Source: Amoebophrya sp. A120
Taxonomy: Eukaryota > Sar > Dinophyceae > Syndiniales > Amoebophryaceae
Reading direction: 5' to 3'
NCBI GenBank assembly: GCA_905178155.1
Contig: CAJINV010000017.1
Span: 364,722 to 428,721 of the forward strand
Length of the DNA: 64,000 bases
Shown: piece after piece, positions 47,601 through 58,542 of the stretch
Position numbering within the stretch: position 1 is the stretch's first letter
Layout: the number at the start of each line of letters is the position of its first letter
The notes under the pieces: generated by a model
What the model saw: the letters and a program-made list of their open reading frames with translations, nothing else
Databases searched by the model: none
What the model was told of the DNA's origin: nothing
Made by a program: the position numbers and the translations under genes

Positions 47601-50600
47601 GTACATCTTCACCCGCCTGATGCCGTACACACGGAACATCTTCAACGAGGTGGACGACAATGTCTTGGAGTACCAAAACGAGGAGGGGCAGTGGATCGAG
47701 CCAACCTTCTACGTCCCGGTAATCCCCATGGTCCTCGTCAACGGCGCACAAGGAATTGGGGTCGGTTGGTCGACGAACATCCCCAACTTCAATCCGTTGG
47801 AAATAATCGACAACTTGCGGCGGTACTTGCGAAGGCAACCCATGACTGCAATGGCGCCGTGGTACAAGGGGTTCATTGGTGATGTGGCTGCTGAGCAGAA
47901 CGACAGCGCGAAGTACCTCGCTAGCGGGATCATCAGGAAGATTAGCGAAACCCAATTGGAAATTTTGGAGCTACCAATCAAAGAGTGGACCAGTAGCTAC
48001 AAGGAATTCTTGGAGAGTTTGTTACCAGGAGCTGCGGAGAAAGCAGAGAAGGATGGCAAGAAGAAGGAAACAAACCAGGAACCAGTGATATCTGATTGTC
48101 GCGAATACCATACCGAGAATTCTGTGCACTTTGTTTTGAAATTGACGGAGGAGCAGATGGTGCGAGCGGAGAACGCGGGCTTGGCGCAAACTTTCAAGCT
48201 AAAAACTTCTATTGCGACAACAAACATGATGCTCTTCGACACCGAGAACAAAATCAAGCGGTACGAAACAGCGAACGATATTCTGGAAGAGTTTGCGATC
48301 ACGAGGCTGGAGTACTACGATAAGAGAAAGAAATACTTGATCGACAAGCTGGGCCGAGAAAAGATGATCTTGGATGCGAAGGTGAAGTTCATTCTGATGA
48401 TCATTGCGAACAAAATCGAAATCAGAAATAAGCGAAAGAAAGCACTGATGGAGGAGCTGCTGGCAAACGGCTTCAAGCCAATGTCGGAAATGCAGAAGGG
48501 AAACTTGGGAACGCTTCCAGGAGAAGATAAGGAGGGCGGAAACGATGATGAGGACGGCTCCAAGGAGGAGGAAGAGGAAACAAGTGGCGCCTTGAAGGCG
48601 GATGACTTCAACTACTTGCTGGGCATGCCACTGTGGAACTTGACACAGGAGAAGGTACTACATACGGAGTCTACTCCTTTCGAAATTCAGACCTGGCGTG
48701 CGCGTATGCTTGTTTCTGACAGTTGCAGTAGACAAGGCGTGCTCGTTGTGCAGAACGAACTTGATGTTAGATATTTATCACAATCATACCCCAATGCCAA
48801 TTCGAATTCCAATTCTCAGGTCGACGAGATGAAGCGCCAAGCTCGCGAAAAGACCGATGAGCTGCGGGTAGTCGAAGGCACCACACGAGAAACTATGTGG
48901 GACAACGACCTCACCGCGCTGCGGCAGCAAATCATGGAGGAGTGGGACAAACAGGAAAAGGAAGAGGAGGACGTATTGAGAGGAAAAATCCCCCCTCCCC
49001 ATATTGGAAACGCATTCGTCTGAAAATTTGTGATGCAGATTTGAGGTCACAAATCCTGTCTGTCTTGCAAGAAGGCAAAGCCAGAGAATCCGCCGCATTA
49101 TGCCGGCGGTTTGTGATGCTGTTGGGCTTACACCAGAGCCGACGTCTGTCATGCTAGTCCCCTACGTCGAAACCCCTCGGCCCAGGCTTGGCATATGCCT
49201 GCAGTCCTCTCCAGCAAGACAGACCTGATTTGTGTACGCAAATCCAGCATGAGAAACTTCGTTTCGATATGGGGAGGGGGGATTTTTCCCTTTGATAGGA
49301 CGCCAAGAAGGTGCGCGCAAACACCAGGAAGAAGCAGCAGCAAAACGTGTTAGACGTCGGCAACAAGAAGGGCCGCAAGGCAGCAGCAAAGGACGATGAC
49401 GACGACAAATCCGGGTTCAAGCCGCAGGCGGACGTGAGTGCACTTGTAAAAAGCAAGAAGAAACAACTAGCCCCGCCTGCGGGAGTGGAGGCGATGGGGA
49501 TTGTCAAGGTCGATTTAGACGAGAGGAGAGAATACATGAAAACCCGACAAGTCGCTGACCGGGTGGAGAAGAAGACCGGAAAGCGGGGGGGACTCGTATA
49601 ATTGAATTCTCGAGTATCCATTTGAACTTGCTTTCTGCATACAGTTTGTCCAGCAGCGGAACCTGCCCCACCGCAGTGGGTGGATCGATATTAATGTTGC
49701 CATTTTCAATCACGATAAAAACCTATGGCAAAAACAGACCCAGCCCTCGCAGGCCCAGACTTCTAGGCCGCAGAGCCAAGACGACGACGGTGGACTGCTG
49801 CAGTCTAACACCCAGCAGAACGCCAAGCGGCCGAAAGGACGGGGTAAGAAGAAGAAAGACGACATGGAAGTAGATTCGACGGAGGGCAAGCAGGCGAAGC
49901 TGGATACCTACTTTAGCTTGGATCGTGCAGCAGGGCTTACTCCTGGCGACGGCAAGGCCGCGTCAAAGAAGAACAGTAAGTCGGCATCCGGAAAGCAACC
50001 CTCATATCCAATAGAGAAAAAAAACCGACTTCCATCCATTTTTGCATCACAAACACAGACCATTCTATGTTTATGTTTTGCGTTCCAAATACAATTTAGA
50101 TGGGGGCGGTTATTTTTTTTTGCTGCGCATACTTCACCAGAAGCATCTACGGGACAACAACTAGCAAGTGCAGCATCGCTCGTGCAGCAGCAAGACGCGA
50201 GCTCGACAACCACCAACAGCCTACTGGAAAGACTCCAGAGAGCGAGGGCCGGGGCTGGGGAGCGATCCGCGGCAATCGGCGTCTTCGGGGTGGGAGGTGC
50301 AACGGGCAGCGGCGGGAGTCTCGCGTCCATGATGCAAAGCCGGATATATGCTGTGTTACTTCGTCTCTCGTCAAGCTGAAGGAGTGCTAGGAAATTGTCG
50401 TGCTATCCATGATTGTCAGGCCTCCCCTGTTTGTGTTTGAACACACACATAAGCACGGCAGTTCGAACTGGTTCTTGTGCAAGACGCTCTCTTGCATAAG
50501 TTTGTCTACTTCCACAAGCACGACACACGAAGCTGCTTGCCATTGCGTTTTTGTATATGAATGTGCATTCATCTTCACGAGGAAAAAGATGATCTTGTTC

Positions 50601-51373
50601 ATCACGGGAAAGGAGTAGAAGATGATCATCTACATCTCCTTTACGTGATAATATGCAGCATGCACTCGCACGAGTGTCTTCCATATGAAGAGCCACAGCA
50701 CAGACTTTAGCGTGACGCGAAAAGATGTTTCCATGTTGACACCCCCGCCTCCAGTTACGTGGGACCGTCAGCAAACTATCTAAACAGCCTCGACAGTAAC
50801 AGAGCACCAACAAGTTCTCCACCGGGCGGAGCAGTGAGCTACAACTACACAGCGGGAGCTTCCTCTTCCTCGAGTCGGCTGAACCCGGGCATTTTGGATG
50901 GTATCCTGTGCACAAGTACTACCGCAGTCGTAAGTACTTATTGCAACCGACGTCACAGCCCTGCTTCGTGACCGGAGTCGGCCGCATGTAATCAAACATA
51001 AATTCAGTTTTGTTTTCCGAGGAAATAATTTGCAATGCAGTTACTTACCAACAGCGCGATACTTTTGCAATGCATATGCGGTGGCGGGGGCGGATTCGGT
51101 GCGAGCAGCAGTAGTTCATCGTTCCTGAACATCAACACTTCTTCCAACCTCGCAGGAGGCCCCTCCGGGTCGAGCAGTTCCGCGAACGAAGGGTCGGAAA
51201 GCGACAAGCTCGACCTGGACAAAGCTAACTACGCGGCCGCCGAGGGGGATGGTGCAAAGAAGAAAAAGGCAGCACCCATGAAGCGGAAGAAGGGCGCAGC
51301 TCTAATGGAGGACGACGAGCAGGAACTCTCGAAGAGTACCAAGATGAGCAAAAAAACCGGGTCGAAGGAGTAG
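44653..51373 (+). CDS. TOP2: DNA topoisomerase II (type IIA)
   Basis: Eleven exons: 44653-45417, 45596-46261, 46405-46807, 46923-47481, 47601-48654, 48820-48973, 49303-49595, 49645-49975, 50141-50369, 50755-50901 and 51082-51373. Their sum is exactly 1631 codons. GRNGYGAKL is at 161-169, the same positions as in human TOP2A. EGDSAKALA (469-477), PLRGK and DQDLDGSHIKG form the TOPRIM region. SARYIFTRL places the catalytic Tyr at Y799 (805 in human). The intron 48655-48819 is a multiple of three and reads through, but its removal restores LTQEKVDEMKRQ. Two junctions in the C-terminal tail are TIR elements. The tail after about 1190 is Lys/Gly/Ser-rich and poorly conserved; junctions 49596-49644 and 50370-50754 are less certain. 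The enzyme passes one duplex through another in the nucleus. Confidence 0.95.
48974..49297. mobile_element. Introner-like TIR element, GGAAAAATCCCCCC family
   Basis: A perfect 20-bp inverted repeat, GGAAAAATCCCCCCTCCCCA, lies at 48982-49001 and inverted at 49270-49289. Ends are TATTGAG and TTTGATA. Perfect flanks GGACG lie at 48969-48973 and 49298-49302. Collapse gives EEEDAKKVRANTRKK. A GT-AG option (48973 to 49298) adds one Asp. Much of the interior is itself inverted, for example CCTGTCTGTCTTGC facing GCAAGACAGACCTG. Confidence 0.92.
50902..51076. mobile_element. Introner-like element, diverged GCAAAAGTATCG family
   Basis: The left end TATCCTGTGCACAAGTACTA is diverged; the right end GCGATACTTTTGCAATGCATA is intact. 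Flanks are GATGG and TGCGG, so the duplication is degraded. Removal of element plus one flank keeps frame (ILDG-GGGFGASSS). This is the weakest flank evidence of the set. Confidence 0.7.
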
Positions 51374-52514
51374 CGAGAGGCTGGGATTGCTGACAGTGTC
51401 AGCGCAAATTGATTACTTTTACGACTTTTTAACTTCAATTGAATCGTGGTGGTGCTTGTCAGTCATTACACTGTCATGATCTTTTCCTCGCAGCAAATCA
51501 AAGAAAGTAAATATACGACTTTTAGATACAACTGACTTCTTTCTAGAATTAGGCGATGAATATTACAATAAAAGACTATGAATTTCTGCTTCCCTGCTAC
51601 CTCGTTGAGCTTGATGTACCAACCCCACAAGATAAAGCATCATTTTGATGTTTTGTACCGACAAAGTTGTAGTGCACGGTACGCGGAACCCAGTACGCTT
51701 CGCTGCAAAGCAAACGATAAAGAGAAAATTAAAGTTTGAAATCAAGAGTTGCCACGTTATTCGGAAATAATGTGTTGACCTCCAAGCAGAAATTGAGGCT
51801 TTACCAGTTTACAAGAATATTGAGCGGGACTAGATTAAATATACCCAAATACGGAGGTGTCGTGTGACATCTGAGGTTAACAACCAGAAATGAATTAGAA
51901 TCTAAACCCACCTCCCCTGATTAAATTTTGTACCAACGCTAACGATTGAAAAAATGAAAAAACACCAGAATCTTCTATGTTACAATACAACTTATATCCT
52001 CGCAACCGAAAAGTACACGATGGAGGAACTGGGATGAAATCCAGATGAAAGAAAGGCGACAATTTTTTATGAAGCAACACCGTCACCCCTGGGCAAGCAA
52101 ATCTCCGGCAGCATCAGGATTGACATTGAGTCCTTGTTTTCACTACGGCCGTCTCTTGTCTGCCGTCAGTTTGGATTGTTTTGTGCCGTGCTGCACAGTT
52201 TGCCAGCGCTCGACGTGATGCGAGATGAGCGTTGCTTTTTCTCGTAGACACAGTGCGTCGAAAATAATTGTGAGAAGGGTCAACAATTCTGCTCGCGACG
52301 AAAATCGGCAAAATTTTGGCCAGAGAGTGTAAAAGAGACAGCAACTAGTGGGATGGGGAGTGCGTGGTGGCGCATTTCCGTCTGTCGCAACAGAATTGTT
52401 CTTCTTCTTGCATACGCTACGATTCATCTTCTGTCACAACTAACTTTTTAGATCCGTATTGCCGATGATGAATGCCGTACCACACAGCACGACACAGCCA
52501 AAGCAACGCAAAGC
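51374..52514. other. Intergenic
   Basis: About 1.1 kb, AT-rich, nothing recognised. Confidence 0.4.
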
Positions 52515-53856
52515 ATGGCGAGACTGCGGATGAAGAGCAGTGGCGGCAGAGGACAATTCCCTGTAGTTTGCAAGAACGTCTGCAGTTCGTGCAGAAGCCT
52601 GCTCATTCGACTGATAATGTGCTGTCTGCACCGCACAACTCTTCTCGACCTACCTCATCGCGTCGATTGCCGCACGGCACACCTGCGGCATGAAAAAATG
52701 TTGCAGAATACTAGAATAGACCCGACCGGAGAACAAGAGCAGCAAGAGGTCGGGGGCACAGAATTCGCGGATCACGACCTCCAGAGCCACGAACCGATGC
52801 AAAGCCAAAGCGCGATAACACAACAGGACATCATCGCGCCCCGCACTTCCGCTACTATAGCAGCGCATGGCCAGCGTGAAAATAAAACTGAAATACGAGC
52901 TTCTACGTCTTCACCTGCCACGGACGATGACAAGGTGAAACTTCAGGATGATGCTGGAGATGAAAAACTAGGAACGTCTGCCACTACGAAAGAAGCAGAG
53001 CACACCAGGACTCGCGCGAAGGAGCAGTTGATGAACGCCACGTCTTCACAGATTAGTACGGCAGCAGCATCTTCACAACACGGACACACAAATAATCAAA
53101 ACCACTCCACTACGGCAACACGAGCCCAGCCATCACCATATACTTCGTCTTCCCTGCACGAAAATGCCAGAATACGAAAGAGGCACGACTACTACAAAAG
53201 CTACGACAAACGGCACAGTCACCACCCAAACAAGGGAACAAAATTTCATCAGCTACACCCGCTCAACCTTCTTTTCCAGAGAGCAGACAATGCGTCGAAC
53301 AGTAGCAACGGCACTTGTGCCTGCGACGCTAATAGTACAAACGGAAGCAACGGGAGTAATGCCACCGACTGCACCTGCGACGAGCCCGTGGCGGCAACGG
53401 AGGATGAGGCCGCTTCGGTGTCGATTTTTGAGGAAATTGGTGCGTTATGCTTTGCAAAAGTATCGTACTAGTATAAATTGCATCGCAAATTTTGGCAAGA
53501 CGAAAAGTGGAATTTGTAATGCTGTTTTTACCTTAGGAAGGAGATTTGTCTTGCATATTTGCAATTACTTATTACTACGAGTGCGATACTTTTGCACAGG
53601 ATGCGTGTGGCTGTTCGACAACTTCGGGACCTATTGGGTGTACGTGAAGATGATCATTGGTCTCCTCGCTTTGTTGGTGATCGGACATTATTTGTACGAG
53701 AAGTACGAGGAGTTTATGTTGCACCAATCTCTCACGGCAGAGCATGATCAGCGAGAGGAAGCAGACGATAAGTTAGCGAAAAATGATGGGGATGAAATAT
53801 CGCTAGACGACAAATGGATGGAGGACGACCCGGCGGCGGCGGGGCCGGAAGACTGA
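52515..53856 (+). CDS. Membrane protein with Asn/Ser-rich region and acidic cytoplasmic tail
   Basis: Exons 52515-53439 and 53600-53856 give 393 aa using a 160-nt GT-AG intron that coincides with a TIR element. Ahead of the junction, a Cys-containing patch with many N-glycosylation sequons (NASNSSNGTCACDANSTNGSNGSNATDCTCDE) suggests an extracellular or lumenal segment. VYVKMIIGLLALLVIGHYLYEKYEEF after it is a membrane span, followed by an acidic tail ending DDPAAAGPED. The first 60 residues could be non-coding if a later Met is used. No family recognised. Confidence 0.6.
53446..53601. mobile_element. Introner-like TIR element, GCAAAAGTATCG family, canonical splice sites
   Basis: GCAAAAGTATCG near the left end pairs with CGATACTTTTGC near the right. 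Flanks TGCGT lie at 53441-53445 and 53602-53606. Simple collapse (161 nt) breaks the frame. A GT-AG intron of 160 nt (GTGCGT at 53440 to CACAG at 53599) keeps it, joining FEEIG to CVWLFDNF. This is the one exception in the set. Confidence 0.85.
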
Positions 53857-54325
53857 GATTTTGTAGTTTGTTTACAATAGCAGGAGGTGTTGTTTCCGTT
53901 TCGTTCAGCAACAGCATGGACAAAACTCCTTGTACGATGAAGAAGAGCTACTGCACTTTCGCAAGCCGTTGGCTTCATGTCGCTGCAGCAAACTACAACA
54001 TAACAGAGTGTTCACGCGTCTCTTTCGGTCCATATTTAGATCTTTGGAATTTATCGCAGGATCAATATTGTCAAAACAAAACAAAATGTAACTTGTGTGC
54101 AGTGCTGGTTGCTTTCCGAAAGAAAAGTTCTTGTCGTTTCCGTGTACATCTTCTCACTGAACGATCGTCTGTGAACCACTTTTTAATTTTTTCGTGCGAT
54201 TTTTCGATTTCGTTTTGCCTCGTGTTTTCGAGAGCACTTTTTGGTCTCCTTGTTTCGTAGTCCTTTAGGTTTGGACCCCGAAAAAACAGAAATACAAAAT
54301 CTAAATCTACTTCTTTCTCTCCACC
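53857..54325. other. Short intergenic region
   Basis: No gene recognised. The next ATG has a CCACCATG context. Confidence 0.4.
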
Positions 54326-57300
54326 ATGAGGCAGACGTTGGTCCCGGCGTTTGCCCTCGCCGGGACAGCCCTGGCCATGCCTTCGGGGCCGGTCGCGAAG
54401 GTGACGAAGATGCTGTATGACATGCAGATATGCAACACAATTTTCCCACGTACACGTACAAACTGCATAACAAATTTACAATTTTGCCAACTTAGAGTAT
54501 ATTAGCGCTTGCTGTGCTGAATAGAATTGAAGCGCAGTTTTGTCATGCACAGACCGCATTTGTACGAGTGCGGAAAATTTTCTGTGGATAGCAGGCCGAA
54601 CTGGAAGCAGAGAGCAAAGCAGACGATGCCTCCTACGCGAAAATGCAGTGCTGGTGCAAGAAGACCATCCCGGCCAAAGAGGCCGCCATCCAGGAGGCAC
54701 AGGCGTGCCAAAAGGCGGAAACCGCGAAGATTGAGTCCGCGAAGGGACGAATTGCGGAGGCAGAAACGTCAATAAAGGAGTTAACCGAGCAGATCGATTC
54801 CGAGACAGAAGCCTTGGAAATGATGACCGGACAGAGAATAAAAGACCAAACGGCTTTCGAGAAGGTAAGACGGGTGTCCTTTGTTTATTGGAGCTCCCAT
54901 TTAAAGATGATTCTCATTTTCTTCGCAGGTGAAGAAGAACAGAACACGTGCTGATCACTTTTTTCTAAATTTTTGCGGTGCTGTTCACCGGATTAGGATT
55001 TAGATTCCGAAAAATCGAAAAAAAATTCTAAACCCCACTTACAGAAACAAAAAGAGCTGACCCAGACGGTGTCTGCGCTCGCTCAAGCCGTCGAGGTGCT
55101 GTCCAAGCACAACACCGGGTTTCTGCAGTCGACCCAGGGCAACCACATCTTCAAGAAGGCACAGACCCTGCTGCAGTCGCAGGTGACGAAGCTGGGCTCC
55201 CACATCAACTCCGTGATCAACCCCAGCCAAAGGGAATTGCTGAAGAACTTCCTGCAGCAGCCCACCTTCGGCGCCTACGGCTCGGCGTCCGGACAGGTGT
55301 TCGGCATGCTGCAGTCGATGCACGACGAGTTCACAAAGGATTTAGCCGAGGCCCAGGACGCCGACGCAGCGGACGCGAAGGCGTTTGCGGCGGGCAAGGA
55401 AATTAAGCTGAAGCTGATCGCTGACGCCAAGGCCGCAAAGAAGAAGTCAGAAGCGGCTTTGGCCTCAGCGAAGGAAGAGCTCGGTATTTGTTTTTTGAAT
55501 TTAAATAGCATCCTGCGTGCTGCATTTTATTGCATTTTTTTCATTTTGAGCGAATACACTAGAACACGAATCATCCTAAATTATTCCAAACACAGGCAAC
55601 GCGGAGGCCCAGCTCGCCGCGTGCACGGAGACCCTCGGCGCGGAACAGTCCATGCTCGAGGAGGTTATCGCCGACTGCCAGCAGAACGTCAAGGATTACG
55701 AGACCCGCACGGCCGACCGCGCCACGGAAATGAAGGCGGTGGATATGCAATGCAAAAGCATCGTACTAGTATAAATTTAAATTGCATTACAAATTAGCCC
55801 AGCATTACAAATTAAATTTGTAATAATTAAATTTGTAATGCTGATTCACCTTAAGAAAAATATTTGTAATGCAAGACCTGCATTTATACGAGTGCGATAC
55901 TTTTGCACTGGATAGTGGACACCGCGATCAAATTCCTCGACTCCGACGAGGCCCGCGATCTGTTCCAGGACACGTTTTCCTTCCTGCAAGTGAAAGCCGC
56001 GTCCAAGGAGCAAGTCCAAAACTCCAAAGACATGCTGCTCGCCGCCGCGAAGAAGTACAACGATGTGCGGATCACGATTCTCGCCCAGAAGGTCCGCGCC
56101 GGCGCGTTCGACAAGATCATCGCTGCGATCGACGAGATTGTGAAGGAGTTGAAGCTCACGTTGAAAAACGACCAGGCGCAGTTCGACGGGTGCAACGAGT
56201 TCATCAATGCGAAGACGAAGCTCGTCGAGGAGCTGACCGGGCAGCTGGAAACGCTCGCGGCGGAGGCCGACACGTTGCAGACCGGGATTGACGAATTGAA
56301 GTCAGCGATTGAGGCGTTGGAGAAGGACATCGCGGCCTCGACCCTGACCATGAACCAGGCCGCGGCGGAGCGGAAGGAGGCCAACGCGGCCTTTGCGCTG
56401 GAGCAGAAGAACAACGACGCGGCGCACAAGCTGCTGACTAAGACGAAGGCGGTACAGATGTGATGACTGTGAAGTAAGTACTTAGTTGGAGCCTCATTTG
56501 TTAAACAAAAAGAGCGATATTGCAGTTAGGTGTTTCACTTTCGCTTCCTTCGAAAACTTTAGTGTTGACCCCCTGAGGATTCAGATTCTGGCTTCTTCAA
56601 ATTTCGTTTTCAATAAATTTCTATTAGGTCCTCGCGGAAGCCTTTACGTCCACTACTGGCGCGTACAGCTCCGGTGCGGCCGGCGCTGCGTTCCTGGAGC
56701 AACCCGACCGACCCGATGCGTTTAAGCAGTACGAGGTGAACCAGGGCGGCAACAAGGTGTTGGAAATGATCCAGGGCATTTTGGACGACACGGAGAAGGC
56801 GATGGCCGACGCCTTGAAGCAGGAGAACATGGAGCAAAAGTCCTACGAGGACCTGGTAAAGGACCAGAACACGCTGATCGTCAGTATCAAGTGTAAAAGT
56901 GTCTGGGTCTGGAAGAGTGCGCGACTTTTCATGCAGCTTTTCCATGACCCATGAAGCCCGGAATGCAGGACCTAGCATGACAGATTCTGCGCGATCTCTC
57001 TCATGCCTATCCTGCTTGAGAAACTCCCTCCCGACTTGGTCAAAACTGGACGACTTTTGGTAATCATGCAACACAGATTTGCTCATGCTTCAGATTTAGC
57101 ATGACAGGTTGCATTCTTCCAGACCCAGACACTTTTGCATTTGATAGTCAGCTACCAGAAGCAAATCAGCGAGAAGGAAGGAGAGAAGGCGCAGAAAGAG
57201 GCGGAATTGGCGCAGAACAAGAAGACCACGAAGGCGACCGAAGAGACCAAGAAGGTTGAGTCCGACCTGTTGGCCGGGAAGAAGGAGGAGTGCGCCTTCA

Positions 57301-57392
57301 TTCTGGGCAACATTGGCGTCAGGAAGGTGCACATGAACGGCGAGATCAAGGCTCTGAACGACGCGAAGGCCTACTTGAAAGGCATGGAGTAA
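54326..57392 (+). CDS. Secreted coiled-coil protein with dinoflagellate-type CWC motif
   Basis: Seven exons (54326-54428, 54596-54864, 55045-55483, 55596-55743, 55920-56451, 56628-56884, 57152-57392) total 663 codons, 662 aa. MRQTLVPAFALAGTALAMPSG is a signal peptide. KMLYDMQAELEAESKADDASYAKMQCWCKKT follows, then long Glu/Lys/Ala heptad-like helices with two Gly/Ala-Tyr-Gly breaks (PTFGAYGSASGQ and TTGAYSSGAAG). The C-terminal CAFILGNIGVRKVHMNGEIKALNDAKAYLKG resembles the end of a secreted coiled-coil family I recall from dinoflagellates, function unknown. Three junctions are ordinary GT-AG introns (180, 112 and 176 nt); three are TIR elements from three different families. Confidence 0.75.
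54429..54590. mobile_element. Introner-like TIR element, AATTTTCC family
   Basis: TATGCAACACAATTTTCCCA at the left pairs imperfectly with the inverse of TATCCACAGAAAATTTTCCG at the right; CGTACAAA continues the match. Flanks are GCAGA (54424-54428) and GCAGG (54591-54595). Collapse gives MLYDMQAELEAES. No in-frame GT-AG pair was found at the ends. Confidence 0.82.
55744..55914. mobile_element. Introner-like TIR element, GCAAAAGTATCG family
   Basis: The left arm GCAAAAGCATCGTACTAGTA then TAAAT matches the inverted right arm at 22 of 25 positions. Perfect flanks GTGGA lie at 55739-55743 and 55915-55919. Collapse gives TEMKAVDTAIKFLDSDEA. No in-frame GT-AG pair was found at the ends. The interior contains GCATTACAAATT and its inverse several times. 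Confidence 0.92.
56885..57146. mobile_element. Introner-like TIR element, TGTCTGGGTCTGG family
   Basis: TATCAAGTGTAAAAGTG then TCTGGGTCTGGAA at the left pairs with the inverted right end with two differences. Perfect flanks GTCAG lie at 56880-56884 and 57147-57151. Collapse gives NTLIVSYQKQISEKE. A GT-AG option that keeps frame and adds one codon also exists. Confidence 0.93.
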
Positions 57393-58542
57393 GGCGAAAT
57401 CTCTTCGTAGTACGAAAAGCGTTTCGATGAACTCGAATAAGTGGAGCAGGTTAATCTGGGGAAAAAAGGACAGAAACCGACACAAATGGAAAGCGCATTT
57501 TCCACACGGCTGACGTTGAGATGTTAGTAATTACTGGTAGCGCAGAAGCTTCAGTCTCGATTGTAGAATTTATGTTTCCCAACACACCAGCACCAAATGC
57601 GGCTCCGTCTTCACCATAACCCTGTTATTTTACTTTCGTTATTGCAAAAGAACTAGATCTTACTTTCGTTATTGCAACACAAACCTTTTATCTTACTTTC
57701 GTTATTGCGCAAAACTTATGTTTTAAATTCGTTTCATTCGTTTGTTAGTTCTATCATTACACCGGGGCCGGGGCCGCTGATTTTTTCCGGTTTCATCAAA
57801 AACACAAAACGATTCTAAAGATGATGTCTGCAATCGAATTATGGCAAGTTTCGAGCCACCAGATTTTTCGCTAGCTGTGTGAAAATGTACAACCCTGCTA
57901 TTCTAGAAACATGCCAGCGACGAAAAAGCGTGCTTGAGCTGCTTGCAAAACGGAGCCGCTGTAACGGCGGCGACAGAATCCTCGCGTTTTCGATTTTATC
58001 TGAAATGCCGACATAGTCAGCGTAAAGATTTCGGGTGTCGCCAGACGGTGCAACGTGTCAGTTAATATCGTTTGTGCAGATTCGCTCGTTGTCGTTGGTC
58101 GGAATGAATTTTGGAAGTCTAGTGCTCGGACAGCAGGATAGTGTTGATCATCTTCGTGGCGGACAGTCGCAGTTTTTGCGATATGGTCGTAATTTGGAAA
58201 ACATGCAAGGAGATTAACATCCCGCTTTGGACTTGGTCGTGATCGTGGGTGGACATGGAGATCGCACTGTCGTCTGTAGTCACCAGTCATCGTTGTCACA
58301 TAAAAAACAGCTTTAGGATCTTTTTTGAAGTGGCGCATCCTGCTCAATGTCGCTTTGTGTGGCCGCTTTCTTCTTGCGGAACAAGTAAGTATGTATCCAT
58401 GGAAGAATGACTGTTCGTCTCGACTTTGGCAAAGCATTGGTTTCAATTGAAGTCGGATTTGATTCATAATATTTCGCTCGCTACGTCGTTGTACCTGTGT
58501 GTTTCTTGTTGATCGAAAAACAGCAAGCTCGACGACAAAACA
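57393..58542. other. Intergenic with a short interspersed repeat
   Basis: No gene supported on the + strand. It carries three copies of an 18-bp motif (57629-57708). A 189-codon minus-strand frame (57898-58467) lacks coding character. Confidence 0.4.
57629..57708. repeat. Three copies of TTACTTTCGTTATTGC
   Basis: Copies begin at 57629, 57660 and 57693, spaced 31 and 33 bp. The spacers differ, so this is an irregular tandem array downstream of the coiled-coil gene. Confidence 0.85.

Noticed and set aside
48655-48819. Apparently coding continuation inside topoisomerase II
   Set aside because: It is a 165-nt GT-AG intron whose length is a multiple of three. Removing it restores the conserved LTQEKVDEMK order.
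49976-50140. Open reading-through stretch in the topoisomerase II tail
   Set aside because: Starts GTAAGT and ends CACCAG, 165 nt, T-rich. Treated as an intron.
50611-50640. Imperfect 30-bp palindrome in a topoisomerase II intron
   Set aside because: No flank duplication or TAT/ATA ends, so it is not counted with the introner-like elements.
57898-58467. Minus-strand frame of 189 codons upstream of the 58543 gene
   Set aside because: No domain, no splice support and opposite to all other genes. Probably chance, though it is the best minus-strand candidate.
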